Source: Candidatus Zhuqueibacterota bacterium
Lineage (GTDB): Bacteria; Zhuqueibacterota; Zhuqueibacteria; Zhuqueibacterales; Geothermadaptataceae
Reading direction: 5' to 3'
DNA length: 64,000 bases
Assembly: GCA_030950365.1 (NCBI GenBank)
Contig: JAUZRQ010000103.1
Location: forward strand, 23,684 to 87,683
Below the pieces are notes generated by a model, which was given only the letters and a program-made list of their open reading frames with translations, was not told where the DNA came from and made no database searches. Position 1 is the first letter of the stretch. Each line of letters opens with the position of its first letter. Of the stretch, positions 37,330 through 46,929 are shown in pieces. The translations under genes and the position numbers were made by a program.

Positions 37330-38661
37330 ATGTCTGAATTGATGCACACCGTGGCCTCGAAACTGAAAATGCATTCTGTTCTGTTTGTTGATGATGAACC
37401 CAACATTTTAAGCTCAGTACAACGGATTTTGCGAAAGGCACCTTATAAGGTCCTAACTGCCAATTCTCCAGAATATGCTCTTGAAATCATTGCACAACAG
37501 TCCATCACGCTGGTCGTTTCTGACTTTCGAATGCCCACCATGGATGGTGTTACATTCCTTGAAAAAGTGCGGAAAATCAATCCCGATACGATAAGAATGT
37601 TATTAACTGGCTTTGCTGATGCAGAATCCGCCATTCGTGCGATCAATAATGGCCAGGTCTTTCGATACCTGAAAAAACCGATCAAGGAATCTGAACTCCT
37701 CGAAGCATTGCTTAGTGGCATTCAACAATACGAGCTGGTGGCGGAAAATCGACGATTAATGAGGCTCACGCAACAACAAAATGAGGAACTCAAAAGATTC
37801 AATCATGAGCTGGAAAAACTGGTTCTCGAGCGGAGTCAGGAAATTATTCAGCAAAAGCGTGAACTTGAGCGCCTGTATACCCAACTCGATAACAGTTTCA
37901 CCGAAATCATTCGGGCTTTTATGACCTTAGTTGAGATGAAGAATCCAAATATAGGCGGACATTCGCGTCGAGTTGCAGCCTTATCGCGTCGATTTTCCGA
38001 ATTTTTAGAAATCCCCAAGCAAGAGGTGCGAGATATTGAAGTAGCGGCGTTGCTGCATGATATTGGAAAAATCACATTGCCGGATGAAATACTGGAAACG
38101 CCCAAAAGTGAGCTTTCATCGCAGCAAATGGATTTATTAAACTCCCATCCGGAAATCGGTGCCTCCATCTTAAATGACATTCCTGATCTTAAAACCATAG
38201 CTAAAATCGTCGAAGCGCACCATGAAAATTACGATGGCTCTGGTTTTCCTAAAAAATGGAAAGCCCAGGAAATTCCTATTGGTGCCCGTATCATTGCAAT
38301 ATTAAATACCTTTGATCATTTTATTTCCAAAGAACAACTGGAACGTTCCCTGCGATTAGAGCTGGCCATAGAATATCTTAAAGCTGAAAGTGGTAAGCGT
38401 TTTGATGCTCATTTCGTACATCGTTTCATTGAATTTCTAAAATCATCCGCCAATTTTAAACGCGCCTTACGGGTGATTTCAGTCGATTTGGGTCACTTAG
38501 AAGCTGGCATGATGTTGGCTGGCGACGTGCGCACAGAATCCGGCCTTTTATTGCTAAGAAAAGACCAGATTCTCAATTCCATCATGATCCAGAGATTGCA
38601 TCATTACCATAAAATTGATCCGATTGTAATGCCGATTCAAATTTTCGAAGGGTCAAATTAA
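37330..38661 (+). CDS. Response regulator with HD-GYP domain (c-di-GMP phosphodiesterase type)
   Basis: 443 residues. The receiver (~15-130) has FVDDEPN, Asp65 (VVSDFRMPTMDG) and Lys116 (LKKPI). A coiled coil (~135-180) leads to the HD-GYP domain (~190-390): GGHSRRVAALSRR, LLHDIGKITLP, HPEIGASIL, HHENYDGSGFPKKW. The GYP tripeptide appears as GFP, a conservative change; the metal-binding His and Asp residues seem kept. It probably lowers c-di-GMP when phosphorylated, favouring motility over attachment. The last ~70 residues are an added domain of unknown type. It ends the three-gene receiver block. Confidence 0.92.
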   Translation: MSELMHTVASKLKMHSVLFVDDEPNILSSVQRILRKAPYKVLTANSPEYALEIIAQQSITLVVSDFRMPTMDGVTFLEKVRKINPDTIRMLLTGFADAESAIRAINNGQVFRYLKKPIKESELLEALLSGIQQYELVAENRRLMRLTQQQNEELKRFNHELEKLVLERSQEIIQQKRELERLYTQLDNSFTEIIRAFMTLVEMKNPNIGGHSRRVAALSRRFSEFLEIPKQEVRDIEVAALLHDIGKITLPDEILETPKSELSSQQMDLLNSHPEIGASILNDIPDLKTIAKIVEAHHENYDGSGFPKKWKAQEIPIGARIIAILNTFDHFISKEQLERSLRLELAIEYLKAESGKRFDAHFVHRFIEFLKSSANFKRALRVISVDLGHLEAGMMLAGDVRTESGLLLLRKDQILNSIMIQRLHHYHKIDPIVMPIQIFEGSN

Positions 38662-39197
38662 ATGCGCTTATGCACGTTATCCAGTTTCGTTTACACCTAC
38701 GACTATTAACCTGTTATTACAAGGCTTTGCTTGCTGACGGAGATAGCGCTATCCCAAACATTTTTGCAAGAACATCGTTATGCTAACGACTGGTGACCGC
38801 TTGCGCTAACAGCTATTCACCTTCTAAGCATTTTTGCATACCAAAGACAAAACGTTAGCAATCGAACTGGCCAATTCTCAGGTGATATTTTTCTGGATGT
38901 TCCTTCACAATTATGTTATTTTGTTTAAAACTAAAGACAAAATGCATTTTTCCGATAATTTAATCACAAATGGAACCAATCAATCACAATGGGAAACTGC
39001 ATATACATCTATCTCATAGAGGGCTTTTGAATTGAGTGCGACAAAAGCACTTTCCCCACCTCTTATTTTTACGCATAGGGGAAACGTTTCCATGTGATGT
39101 CAGCCCAGACTACGATGTGCTGGGCCAAATACACCGGCAAAGGTTCATTTGGTTGAAAAGGATTTGATAAACTAACACAGTAAACCAAAACTCAGGG
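38662..39197. other. Intergenic region, 536 bp, no supported gene
   Basis: It is AT-rich. A six-base inverted repeat GCCCAG/CTGGGC lies near 39105-39125. No RNA gene or clear promoter was recognised. The cheY-cheZ promoter should lie in its right part. Confidence 0.4.
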
Positions 39198-39206
39198 ATG
39201 ATGGAG

Positions 39207-39581
39207 ATGCAAAATATTCGATTTTTAGCGGTAGATGATTCGCCAACCATGCGGCGAATCATTGTGAACACCTTAAAAAGAATTGGTTTTAATAACATTT
39301 CTGAAGCTTCCAATGGGAAAGAAGCGCTCGCTAAGATCTATAGCGAAAAAGTCGATTTTGTGATAACCGATTGGAATATGCCAGAAATGAACGGACTGGA
39401 ATTAATTAAAGCCATCAAAACCGATGATAGCTTAAAAAATCTACCTATTTTGATGGTCACCACACGTGGAGTGAAAGATGATATTGTTGAGGCCATGAAG
39501 GCGGGAGTTTCAAGCTATATTGTTAAGCCATTTTCGCCTCAAACCCTGAAAGAAAAAATCGAGCAAATTTTAAAATCTTAA
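39207..39581 (+). CDS. cheY: Chemotaxis response regulator CheY
   Basis: 124 residues from the third of three close in-frame ATGs (39198, 39201, 39207), chosen because AGGG lies nine bases before it. It is a stand-alone receiver with the acidic pair DD10-11, Asp55 (FVITDWNMPEMNG) and a Lys in IVKPF. The WNMP signature is typical of true flagellar-switch CheY. It is followed after 23 bases by cheZ and lies upstream of the large che operon. It probably binds the flagellar motor when phosphorylated by CheA. Confidence 0.9.
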   Translation: MQNIRFLAVDDSPTMRRIIVNTLKRIGFNNISEASNGKEALAKIYSEKVDFVITDWNMPEMNGLELIKAIKTDDSLKNLPILMVTTRGVKDDIVEAMKAGVSSYIVKPFSPQTLKEKIEQILKS

Positions 39582-39604
39582 CGCGTTTAGTTGGGAGGTG
39601 TTAA

Positions 39605-40396
39605 ATGGAGCAGATCGATTTCAAACGCATCCTCAAGCAAATCGAAGAGATCCAGGCGCTCTTCATTATTGCACAACGGATCGCACCCTATTTCAAAGAA
39701 TTGATCCAATTTATACAAGAAACCACCCCCATTATTGAAGAAATGAAAAACAGCATTTTAGAAAGCTCAAAAAAAATGCCGGCTGCTTTGGAACAATTGG
39801 ATAAAATTACCGCTGCTACAGAAACAGCCACAGTGGACATTCTTGATCGTCTTGATCAAATGCAAAAACGTGTGGATAATGCTTTAACAAGCATCCAAAA
39901 AATAAAATCCAACCTTCGTCAAGATTCAGAGGAGCCGCTAAATCGTACCAGCGATTTGACGGAACTTGAACAACTCGAACAAGATATTCTTGAAATTCAG
40001 AATGAAACATTTGATATTATGAATTTATTGCAAGTTCAGGATATTACAACTCAGCAAATTATGGCGGCGAATAGTTTAATTGAATCTGTCCAGGGCAAGT
40101 TGGAGCAATTGACCTCTCGTTTTGGCCGCTTGGAAACGCAACCTGACATAGACCTCTATGCCCCCGAATCTAACGTTGGCCAGGACAAACAGCGCGCCTT
40201 TGATCCCAATGCTACTTTTGAAGACCGTAGCGATGTCCAGGCCATGGCTGATGCTATCTTAACCCAATCGGTGGTTTCAGAACAACCACGTTCAGAAAAA
40301 GAATCCAATCAGCACTCAGTGGATAATACCGAAATGAAAAACGACGCGATGGCGACCCAGGAGGAAATCGATAAATTATTCGATCATCTCAAATAG
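39605..40396 (+). CDS. cheZ: CheY-P phosphatase CheZ
   Basis: 263 residues, mostly helical. The active-site helix has QVQDITTQQI: Asp146 and Gln150 match the D-x-x-x-Q pair (Asp143, Gln147 in Escherichia coli) that acts on CheY-P. A long antiparallel helix pair (~20-170) fits the CheZ core. A poorly ordered acidic linker (~175-245) ends in ATQEEIDKLFDHLK, a CheY-binding tail that closely resembles the N-terminal EIDALL peptide of FliM. It is placed directly after cheY. CheZ is best known from Proteobacteria; its presence here is notable. Confidence 0.85.
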   Translation: MEQIDFKRILKQIEEIQALFIIAQRIAPYFKELIQFIQETTPIIEEMKNSILESSKKMPAALEQLDKITAATETATVDILDRLDQMQKRVDNALTSIQKIKSNLRQDSEEPLNRTSDLTELEQLEQDILEIQNETFDIMNLLQVQDITTQQIMAANSLIESVQGKLEQLTSRFGRLETQPDIDLYAPESNVGQDKQRAFDPNATFEDRSDVQAMADAILTQSVVSEQPRSEKESNQHSVDNTEMKNDAMATQEEIDKLFDHLK

Positions 40397-41505
40397 TCCG
40401 GATCCGGCAAAGCTAGCAGGCGGGTTTAGCCAAAGAATGTTGTAGGGATATCTAATCCGTTTCCTGCAATATGCTTATGGATTCAAAACGGTATTTTTTA
40501 TCGTTAATCTTTCAGAATAGAAAACATCTATATTTGCCATTACAAGGGGCCATGTGGTGATGCTCTTGCAGACATTCAAAGCAAGGGTGTCCTACCCCCA
40601 GTGAATAGAAAGGCACAACAATAACTAAGCCGTTTAGCGCATATTTTAAGCAGCATAAGGAACATAAAAGAATAACGAAGAGGTACTTGAGTAAACTGGA
40701 CATATCCCTCTTCCTGTTTAGCGTAGGGAAAGAATAGGGTTGGAGTTGAGTGAAGCAATTTAACCTGGATCATTCAGCGCCACGAACGCAAAGTGTTGAG
40801 CAATCTAACGCTCAAAAGGTTTATCTATCATTTACTTTAAAAAATAAATTTTTTAGTAAGCGCAATCATAAGGCACTATTTCTTTGCGACTGGACGGTTT
40901 TGGGTAAGAAATTTATGAATCAAGCAAGTTAAAACACTTTTTGGGGTGTTTGTCGCATCTTAAATTAGCGACTTTCCCAACCTCCCTCTGAATCGTGTAG
41001 GAAGCCTCCCCGTTTAAAGATTGGGTATTGAACTCTTTTTTTCAACACTCTCTTTGGCGCAAAGGCTATTCCACCCTTTTGTCATTCAATCAACCGTCCG
41101 TTTTTTCCAGGCGAAATCCTTACTATGCCTCATCGAAGCATTGTATCCTGATGGGGGGCCCAAAAAGAGATGAAATAAAATAATATCTCAAAAGGATTTT
41201 GCTCTTTATTGCAAAGATAACGTCCAACCAATGAAAATGTAACCTACCAGTAATCTTTTTCTGGACTTCAAATAGTCTCAAAAAAACATTTTTGTACCTT
41301 CCTTTTCACAGAGGACTTAGCCATTATAAAACCACTTTCCAACAACTTGTTGATCCGGAGAATAAAAACTTATTAATCGATTAAAGAAAATATTTCTCAT
41401 ATCCGATATCAGCCAATGTACAATCAAAGTTGTAGTCTGATGCAATGTTAGCTACGGTCTTGTTGGTATTGACTGATACTAAACCAAAAATTGAGGAGAT
41501 TCCCA
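40397..41505. other. Intergenic region, 1109 bp, with a sigma28-like promoter
   Basis: No gene is supported; short frames at 40512-40703 (minus) and 40750-40932 (plus) lack start sites and homology. It contains the promoter at 41382-41408. Its size suggests a lost gene or a long regulatory region that divides the chemotaxis genes into two transcripts. Confidence 0.5.
41382..41408 (+). promoter_or_regulatory. Sigma28-like promoter of the mcp-cheW-cheB operon
   Basis: TAAAGAAA at 41382 and TCCGATAT ending near 41409 are separated by about 12 bases; the FliA consensus is TAAAGTTT-N11-GCCGATAA. Transcription would start ~90 bases before the receptor ATG. Confidence 0.4.
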
Positions 41506-43464
41506 ATGCCAGCAAAATTAGCCCTTCCCCCTGATACAAATAATTCGGATGAATTGGTCCCCAAAGTTGTAACAGATGACGAAGTTGGACTTGAAACTTT
41601 CAACGACAAAAAGCGATTGGCCAAACAGCGGGCGGAACAGAGGGCACGAGTGCGCTCTTCGGCAAAACGTCAACAAATTGCGGAACGCATTGCAGCAGCG
41701 GCTGAGGAGCTAGCGAGCGGTGTCGCCGAGGCCAATGCGGCCATGGCGCAATTGAATAAGGCCATGGAAGAAATTTCTGCCGGAGCAAGTGAAGCCAATG
41801 CATCAAGCCAAACAAACCGCGAGCTAGCAGAAGCGACCGAAAAATCTGCAAAAGACACTCAAAATGCGGCGTCCCAGGCGTTAGAAAAAATCACCCAAAT
41901 GGTGCAGGTGATCGCGGTTACCACTGAATCCATTGGTAAACTAATCAGCTCTGTAAATCATGGCGCCCAAAAGAGTGAAGAATCTTCTCGAATGGTTTCT
42001 GAATTGGAGAAACAAGCGGACGAGATTGGAGAGGTGGTTCGTACGGTTGCCGGGATCGCCGATCAAACCAATCTATTAGCACTCAATGCCGCAATCGAGG
42101 CGGCAAGAGCCGGTGAGCATGGTCGAGGCTTTGCGGTTGTTGCCGATGAAGTGCGCAATCTGGCAGAAGGGGCCGAAAAATCGGCGAAAGAAATACAAGA
42201 GCTGATCAGTACTATTCAAACAGAAGTCAAGACGGTTGCGCAGGATATTCAAAAGGCAGGCCAGAAAGCCAAGGAAGAGGTCGAAAAAGGAGCAGAAATC
42301 AACAAAAACTTGGAAAAGATCCAACATGATATTCAAGAAATCACCTCCAACATCACCTCCATTGCCAATATGACACAAGAAATTAACATTGCAGTGGATG
42401 ATTTTCGCAAAAAAACAGAAACGATTGCCCAGGGAGCCGAGGACACCGCAAGCGCTGCACACCAGGCTCTTAGCGCTACCGAAGAACAACGAAAAGCCAT
42501 GCAAGATATTGAAGCGGCCACCGATGAGCTGGCGCAAATGGCTGAGGATTTAAAAGTAAATACGGATTCGGAAAAAACCAGTGAAACCTTAGCCGCGGCC
42601 TCTGAAGAGCTTTCAGCCACCATTCAACAGACGACAGCCGCTTCTCGACAAATCATGTTAGCCATTAAGGAAATCGCCAAAACTACCGACCTACAAGCTC
42701 AGGCAAGTGATGAGGCCAATGCGGCTTTAAGCCAAATTCATTCGAATGTCAAACTTATTGATGAAAAAACCAGGGCCTCTTCGGAATTCATCGATTCGTT
42801 CGGTCAATTTATCGAAAAAAACCACCAAACCATCACTCATCTGATTGATGGTATTCATGAAACATCGCAATCCAATAAAATATTGGTTGAGAAGGTCTTA
42901 AATCTGGAACAGCAGATTCGTCAAATTGATAAAATTGTGGACGCTATCTCAAATGTAGCCATGAAAACCGATATGCTGGCTGTCAATGGCGGCATCGAAG
43001 CTGCTCGAGCAGGTGAGTTTGGCAAAGGCTTTGCTGTTGTAGCTTCTGATATTCGGACCTTAGCAACAGACTCAGCGGAAAATGCTGAAACAATCAAAGA
43101 TTTGGTGAGAAATATTCAGGATAAGGTCCAAATCGTGGCTAATGAAATTCAACAGGTTCGGCAAGCCGCTGAAGTTCAAGTCGATATGGCAAAAGAATCT
43201 TCCGAAAGCCTGACAAAGCTATCTACACAAGTACGAGCTATTCAAAATAGCTCGAAGGTCATTTTAGAAAATGTGGAAAAGACCCTGATTTCCGTTCAGG
43301 AAGCCCAAAATAGTATGGAACAAATTGCGGCGGCAGCACAAGAATCGGCAAGCGCTTGCCAACAAGCATCTACCTCTGCGCAGGAACAATCACGAGGGAT
43401 GCAAGAATTGGCTCAAGCAGCAGAAGAGATCGCCGCATTAGCAGATGAAATTCAAAATCTTTAG
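41506..43464 (+). CDS. Soluble chemoreceptor with two tandem signalling hairpins
   Basis: 652 residues from ATG 41506 (GAGGAG seven bases before). There is no transmembrane helix, signal peptide or ligand-binding domain; nearly the whole protein is coiled coil. Two signalling tips are present. Tip 1 (~176-222) is canonical: [21 protein letters not shown] followed by [15 protein letters not shown]. Tip 2 (~474-520) is diverged: [20 protein letters not shown], then [15 protein letters not shown]. Glu198 and Glu498 are exactly 300 residues apart, showing an internal duplication. Either tip could engage CheA/CheW. It probably sits in a cytoplasmic array or acts as an array organiser rather than sensing ligand directly. 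The next genes are cheW (26 bases later) and cheB. Confidence 0.9.
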   Translation: MPAKLALPPDTNNSDELVPKVVTDDEVGLETFNDKKRLAKQRAEQRARVRSSAKRQQIAERIAAAAEELASGVAEANAAMAQLNKAMEEISAGASEANASSQTNRELAEATEKSAKDTQNAASQALEKITQMVQVIAVTTESIGKLISSVNHGAQKSEESSRMVSELEKQADEIGEVVRTVAGIADQTNLLALNAAIEAARAGEHGRGFAVVADEVRNLAEGAEKSAKEIQELISTIQTEVKTVAQDIQKAGQKAKEEVEKGAEINKNLEKIQHDIQEITSNITSIANMTQEINIAVDDFRKKTETIAQGAEDTASAAHQALSATEEQRKAMQDIEAATDELAQMAEDLKVNTDSEKTSETLAAASEELSATIQQTTAASRQIMLAIKEIAKTTDLQAQASDEANAALSQIHSNVKLIDEKTRASSEFIDSFGQFIEKNHQTITHLIDGIHETSQSNKILVEKVLNLEQQIRQIDKIVDAISNVAMKTDMLAVNGGIEAARAGEFGKGFAVVASDIRTLATDSAENAETIKDLVRNIQDKVQIVANEIQQVRQAAEVQVDMAKESSESLTKLSTQVRAIQNSSKVILENVEKTLISVQEAQNSMEQIAAAAQESASACQQASTSAQEQSRGMQELAQAAEEIAALADEIQNL

Positions 43465-43490
43465 TTCATTTTCTCCCCAGGAGGAAATGC

Positions 43491-45032
43491 ATGTTAATTG
43501 ATAACGCTAAAGTATTCAATCAGCTCGTCGCCTTTAAATTGGGTGACGAAGAGTTCGGCATCCCAATCCAGTCCGTTCAGGAGATTGTTCGGCCACCGTT
43601 GGTGACGCGTGTTCCATATGCTCCAGGATTTATTGAAGGGATTGCCAATTTGCGGGGGGATATCCTTCCCATTCTGAGCCTGAGAAATCGATTGGGGATG
43701 CCTTATCGGGAGATCGATAGCAACACCCGAATTGTGGTGCTGAAAACCAAACAGGCCACTACTGGCATTATCGTCGATAGTGTATCCGAAGTCATACGAG
43801 TGGATCAGCAAGATATCGACCATAGTCTGGATGCTGACTCGCGTTCTACCATCGATACACGATTCTTAAAGTCAATTGCCAGACTTGAAAATGGGAAGCG
43901 GCTGGTGCTAGTCCTAAATGAAACGTCACTTCTCCCCCAATCTCAATCTATTGAGCGCGAAAATAAAATCCCCTTGGGGGTTGATAAAAATCCTTCTCAA
44001 GAACAACGCGTATCAACACAAGAACAATATGAACATCTGGTAGCGTTCTGGATTGGCAATGAAGAATATGCGATCGATATTTCCCGAGTCAAAGAGATCA
44101 TTCGCGCTAATGAAATCACCGCGATTCCGGATTCGCCTGCTTACTTCCTGGGAGTTATTATGCTAAGGAATGAGCTCATTCCCATTATGGACATATGTAA
44201 GCGATTTGAATGCGGGCAATTCGGCACAATGGAAAGCCAAAGCTCCGATTCGCATGCCAATTTGGAACGCATCATTGTTGTCGATGCAAACGGTTCCACT
44301 GTAGGATTAAAAGTCAACAATGTATCAGAAGTATTGCGTATCAATAAAAATGATATTTCTCCTCCGCCTTTGACGCTATCCAAGTGGGAGCAGGAATACG
44401 TGAAAGGCATCGGTAAATTAAACCATGGCCATCGGTTAATCACCTTGTTGGATTTAAAATCTTTGTTAAGTCAGGATGACACAAAATTAGCTCAGCAATT
44501 TAATCCCAAAAAGCAACCGGATGGAGATCAAGCAATGGTTCAGGACTCTGCCCCCAATAGCGAAACCCAATTGGTTTGTTTTTATATTGAAGATGAAGAA
44601 TTCGCTATTGACATTATGAAAGTTCAGGAGATCATTCGAATTCCACAAATCACCAAGATACCAAATGCACCTGCTTTTATTGAGGGGATTGTTAACCTGC
44701 GTGGCAATATTCTACCGGTTGTGGATGTGCGCACCCGCTTTGGCTTGCCCAAAAAGGGGCAATCCGATAACAACCGAATCGTCGTGGTTAATAATGGGAA
44801 AACAACCACCGGCTTAATTGTTGACTCGGTTTCTGAAGTATTGCGCATTTCCACGGATTGTATTGATGACCCGCCTGATATGATTCGGATTGGTGATAAA
44901 ATCTATTTCGAGGGTATTGCCAATTTGGATAATGGCAAGCGCATAATCCTCTTAATTAATATTGAATCGCTTTTGTCCGAAGTCAAAATCGATTCGCTTG
45001 TGCCATCTCCTGAGCCAGAACTGGTCGCATAA
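43491..45032 (+). CDS. cheW: CheW-type adaptor with three CheW domains
   Basis: 513 residues, about three times the normal CheW length. Three CheW domains lie at ~8-148, ~180-328 and ~358-497. Domains 1 and 3 keep the canonical GIANLRGDILP / GIVNLRGNILP loop that contacts receptors and CheA; domain 2 has GVIMLRNELIPI, a diverged version. The linkers are polar. The protein could bridge several receptor tips or several CheA regulatory domains at once. It lies between the two-tip receptor and cheB, preceded by AGGAGG. Confidence 0.93.
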   Translation: MLIDNAKVFNQLVAFKLGDEEFGIPIQSVQEIVRPPLVTRVPYAPGFIEGIANLRGDILPILSLRNRLGMPYREIDSNTRIVVLKTKQATTGIIVDSVSEVIRVDQQDIDHSLDADSRSTIDTRFLKSIARLENGKRLVLVLNETSLLPQSQSIERENKIPLGVDKNPSQEQRVSTQEQYEHLVAFWIGNEEYAIDISRVKEIIRANEITAIPDSPAYFLGVIMLRNELIPIMDICKRFECGQFGTMESQSSDSHANLERIIVVDANGSTVGLKVNNVSEVLRINKNDISPPPLTLSKWEQEYVKGIGKLNHGHRLITLLDLKSLLSQDDTKLAQQFNPKKQPDGDQAMVQDSAPNSETQLVCFYIEDEEFAIDIMKVQEIIRIPQITKIPNAPAFIEGIVNLRGNILPVVDVRTRFGLPKKGQSDNNRIVVVNNGKTTTGLIVDSVSEVLRISTDCIDDPPDMIRIGDKIYFEGIANLDNGKRIILLINIESLLSEVKIDSLVPSPEPELVA

Positions 45033-45115
45033 ACGAACAATAATGGTCTGTCACATAAAGAAAGATTGATTTACTTGTAGTCGGTCATACTCTGAAAACA
45101 AGTGGGGAAGCATAA

Positions 45116-46189
45116 ATGGCATCCAAAATTCGAGTGCTAATTGCCGATGATTCGGCGCTAATGCGGCGGGAAATCAAAAGAATCATTGAAAGCGATCCAG
45201 AATTGGAAGTCATCGCAGTCACTCGTAACGGGAAAGAGGCGCTGGAAAAAACCATCGAATTGCAGCCCGATGTGGTCGCTCTGGACATCAACATGCCGGT
45301 TATGGACGGTCTTACAGCATTACAGATGATCATGATGCAGGCACCAACGCCGGTTGTAATGATTAGTTCTCTTACCCAAAAGGGCGCCCTCATCACTTAT
45401 GAAGCCCTGGAATTAGGAGCCATCGATTTTATCGGCAAACCCGATGGAACCATCTCTCTAAATATCCATCGTGTTGCCGATGACATCCGTTTTAAAATTA
45501 AAGCCGCTGCCAAATCCAATCGACGACGGTTGCGTTATCAGCCAAAACGCGCAAGCCGTACATTGCCAGCAAGCCGAACTCGCACCAGTTCCCGCTCCTT
45601 AGAGCAGTTTGATAAATTAGTGGTCATTGGTCAATCAACAGGTGGCCCGGGCACCATTATGGATATTCTTCCCTTTCTACCTGAAAATTTTGAGGCGCCC
45701 ATCTTGATCGTCCAGCACATGCCAGGCACTTTTACGCCTTCGTTTGCGGAACGTCTCGATAAGCATTCGAATATTCATGTAAAAGAGGCAGAAGGTGGGG
45801 ATATCATTCGTCCAGGCTGGGGGTATTTGGCACCGGGAGATTTTCACATGACGATTGCCTCACGAGGTCTCGGCAATCAAGGGTTTATTATCAGGATAAG
45901 CAAAACGCCCTCGAATACATTGCACATGCCATCAGTGGATGTAACCATGAATTCAGTAGCCAAGTACCTTGGCAACCGGGCGATTGGTGTATTATTAACC
46001 GGCATGGGAGATGATGGGGCCGACGCCATGGTTAAAATACGGCAGGCTGGTGGACGTACCATTGCCGAGTCTGAAGAAACTGCGGTGGTTTTCGGCATGC
46101 CAAAAGAAGCCATCCGACGAGGTGGAGCAGAGTTTGTATTGCCATCGCACCAAATCGCACAGAAAATCATCGAGCTTGTACGATCCTGA
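45116..46189 (+). CDS. cheB: Chemotaxis protein-glutamate methylesterase CheB
   Basis: 357 residues. The receiver (1-120) has the acidic pair DD11-12, Asp57 (VALDINMPVMDG) and a Lys in IGKPD. The esterase domain (~165-355) has the catalytic triad Ser174 (GQSTGGPGT), His201 (QHMPGTFTPSFAERLD) and Asp300 (TGMGDDGADAM). The enzyme demethylates (and may deamidate) receptor glutamates, resetting adaptation against CheR. The HEAT-repeat gene starts 26 bases later. Confidence 0.95.
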   Translation: MASKIRVLIADDSALMRREIKRIIESDPELEVIAVTRNGKEALEKTIELQPDVVALDINMPVMDGLTALQMIMMQAPTPVVMISSLTQKGALITYEALELGAIDFIGKPDGTISLNIHRVADDIRFKIKAAAKSNRRRLRYQPKRASRTLPASRTRTSSRSLEQFDKLVVIGQSTGGPGTIMDILPFLPENFEAPILIVQHMPGTFTPSFAERLDKHSNIHVKEAEGGDIIRPGWGYLAPGDFHMTIASRGLGNQGFIIRISKTPSNTLHMPSVDVTMNSVAKYLGNRAIGVLLTGMGDDGADAMVKIRQAGGRTIAESEETAVVFGMPKEAIRRGGAEFVLPSHQIAQKIIELVRS

Positions 46190-46215
46190 TAGATTAACAT
46201 AGTAGGAGAAGAACC

Positions 46216-46929
46216 ATGACATACAATTTGGATGAATTGGTAAAATTACTCGATCATCAGGACCCGGTGGAACGCCGGTATGCGGCCGAGGATCTGGGAG
46301 AACTTGCGGACCCCAAAGCGATACAGGCCCTAATTAAAGCCCTAGATGATCCTGATAAGTCCGTCAGGGAAGCGGCAGCAGATGCACTCATTGCTATTGG
46401 TGGCAAAGAAGTCGCCGAAGCGGTCATCCCATTATTGTATTCGGAGGTCGTGCATCAGAGAAATTATGCTACAGAAATTCTTTCCCAACTTGGCGATGAG
46501 GCAATCCCCTATCTACTCCAAGAGTGTTCATCACCTAATGTAGATGTTCGGAAATTCGTCATTGATATCCTTGGGCAAATAGGAGAGGTCCATCGTATTT
46601 CGGATTTATCCCAACTCATCAACCTCCTTAACGATAAAGACATCAATGTTGCAGCAGCCGCAGCAGAGGCATTGGGACGGATTAGCGATCCTTCTGTGGT
46701 TCCTATTTTAGCTCAACACTTATCGGGGCCTTCCTGGATGCAGTGCAATGTTATCCACGCCATCGCAGAAATTGGCGGTAAACAGGCCTCCGAAGTTTTA
46801 AAAAGCCTCGATCGAGATAAGCTATCTAAAGAGGCACAATATTACTATGATATGGCATTAAAACGGATTCAAGAAGGGACTGAAGAGGAGCCAAAGCATG
46901 ACTTCGACGCTACAACTCAGCTCATCTGA
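46216..46929 (+). CDS. HEAT-repeat protein of the chemotaxis operon
   Basis: 237 residues made of ~5-6 HEAT repeats (for example DPVERRYAAEDLGELADPKAIQALIKAL, then DPDKSVREAAADALIAIGG, and DKDINVAAAAAEALGRISDPSVVPIL). It resembles PBS-lyase-type HEAT proteins but has no catalytic residue; HEAT arrays serve as protein-binding scaffolds. It has a good start site (TAGGAGAAGAACC-ATG) and overlaps cheR by 32 bases, so its translation is coupled to the methyltransferase. I infer a scaffold or docking factor for CheR, CheB or CheA. Confidence 0.87.
   Translation: MTYNLDELVKLLDHQDPVERRYAAEDLGELADPKAIQALIKALDDPDKSVREAAADALIAIGGKEVAEAVIPLLYSEVVHQRNYATEILSQLGDEAIPYLLQECSSPNVDVRKFVIDILGQIGEVHRISDLSQLINLLNDKDINVAAAAAEALGRISDPSVVPILAQHLSGPSWMQCNVIHAIAEIGGKQASEVLKSLDRDKLSKEAQYYYDMALKRIQEGTEEEPKHDFDATTQLI

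Noticed and set aside
40900..40975. Terminator AAACAC...GTGTTT near 40935
   Set aside because: The stem is short and AT-rich and is not followed by a T tract.
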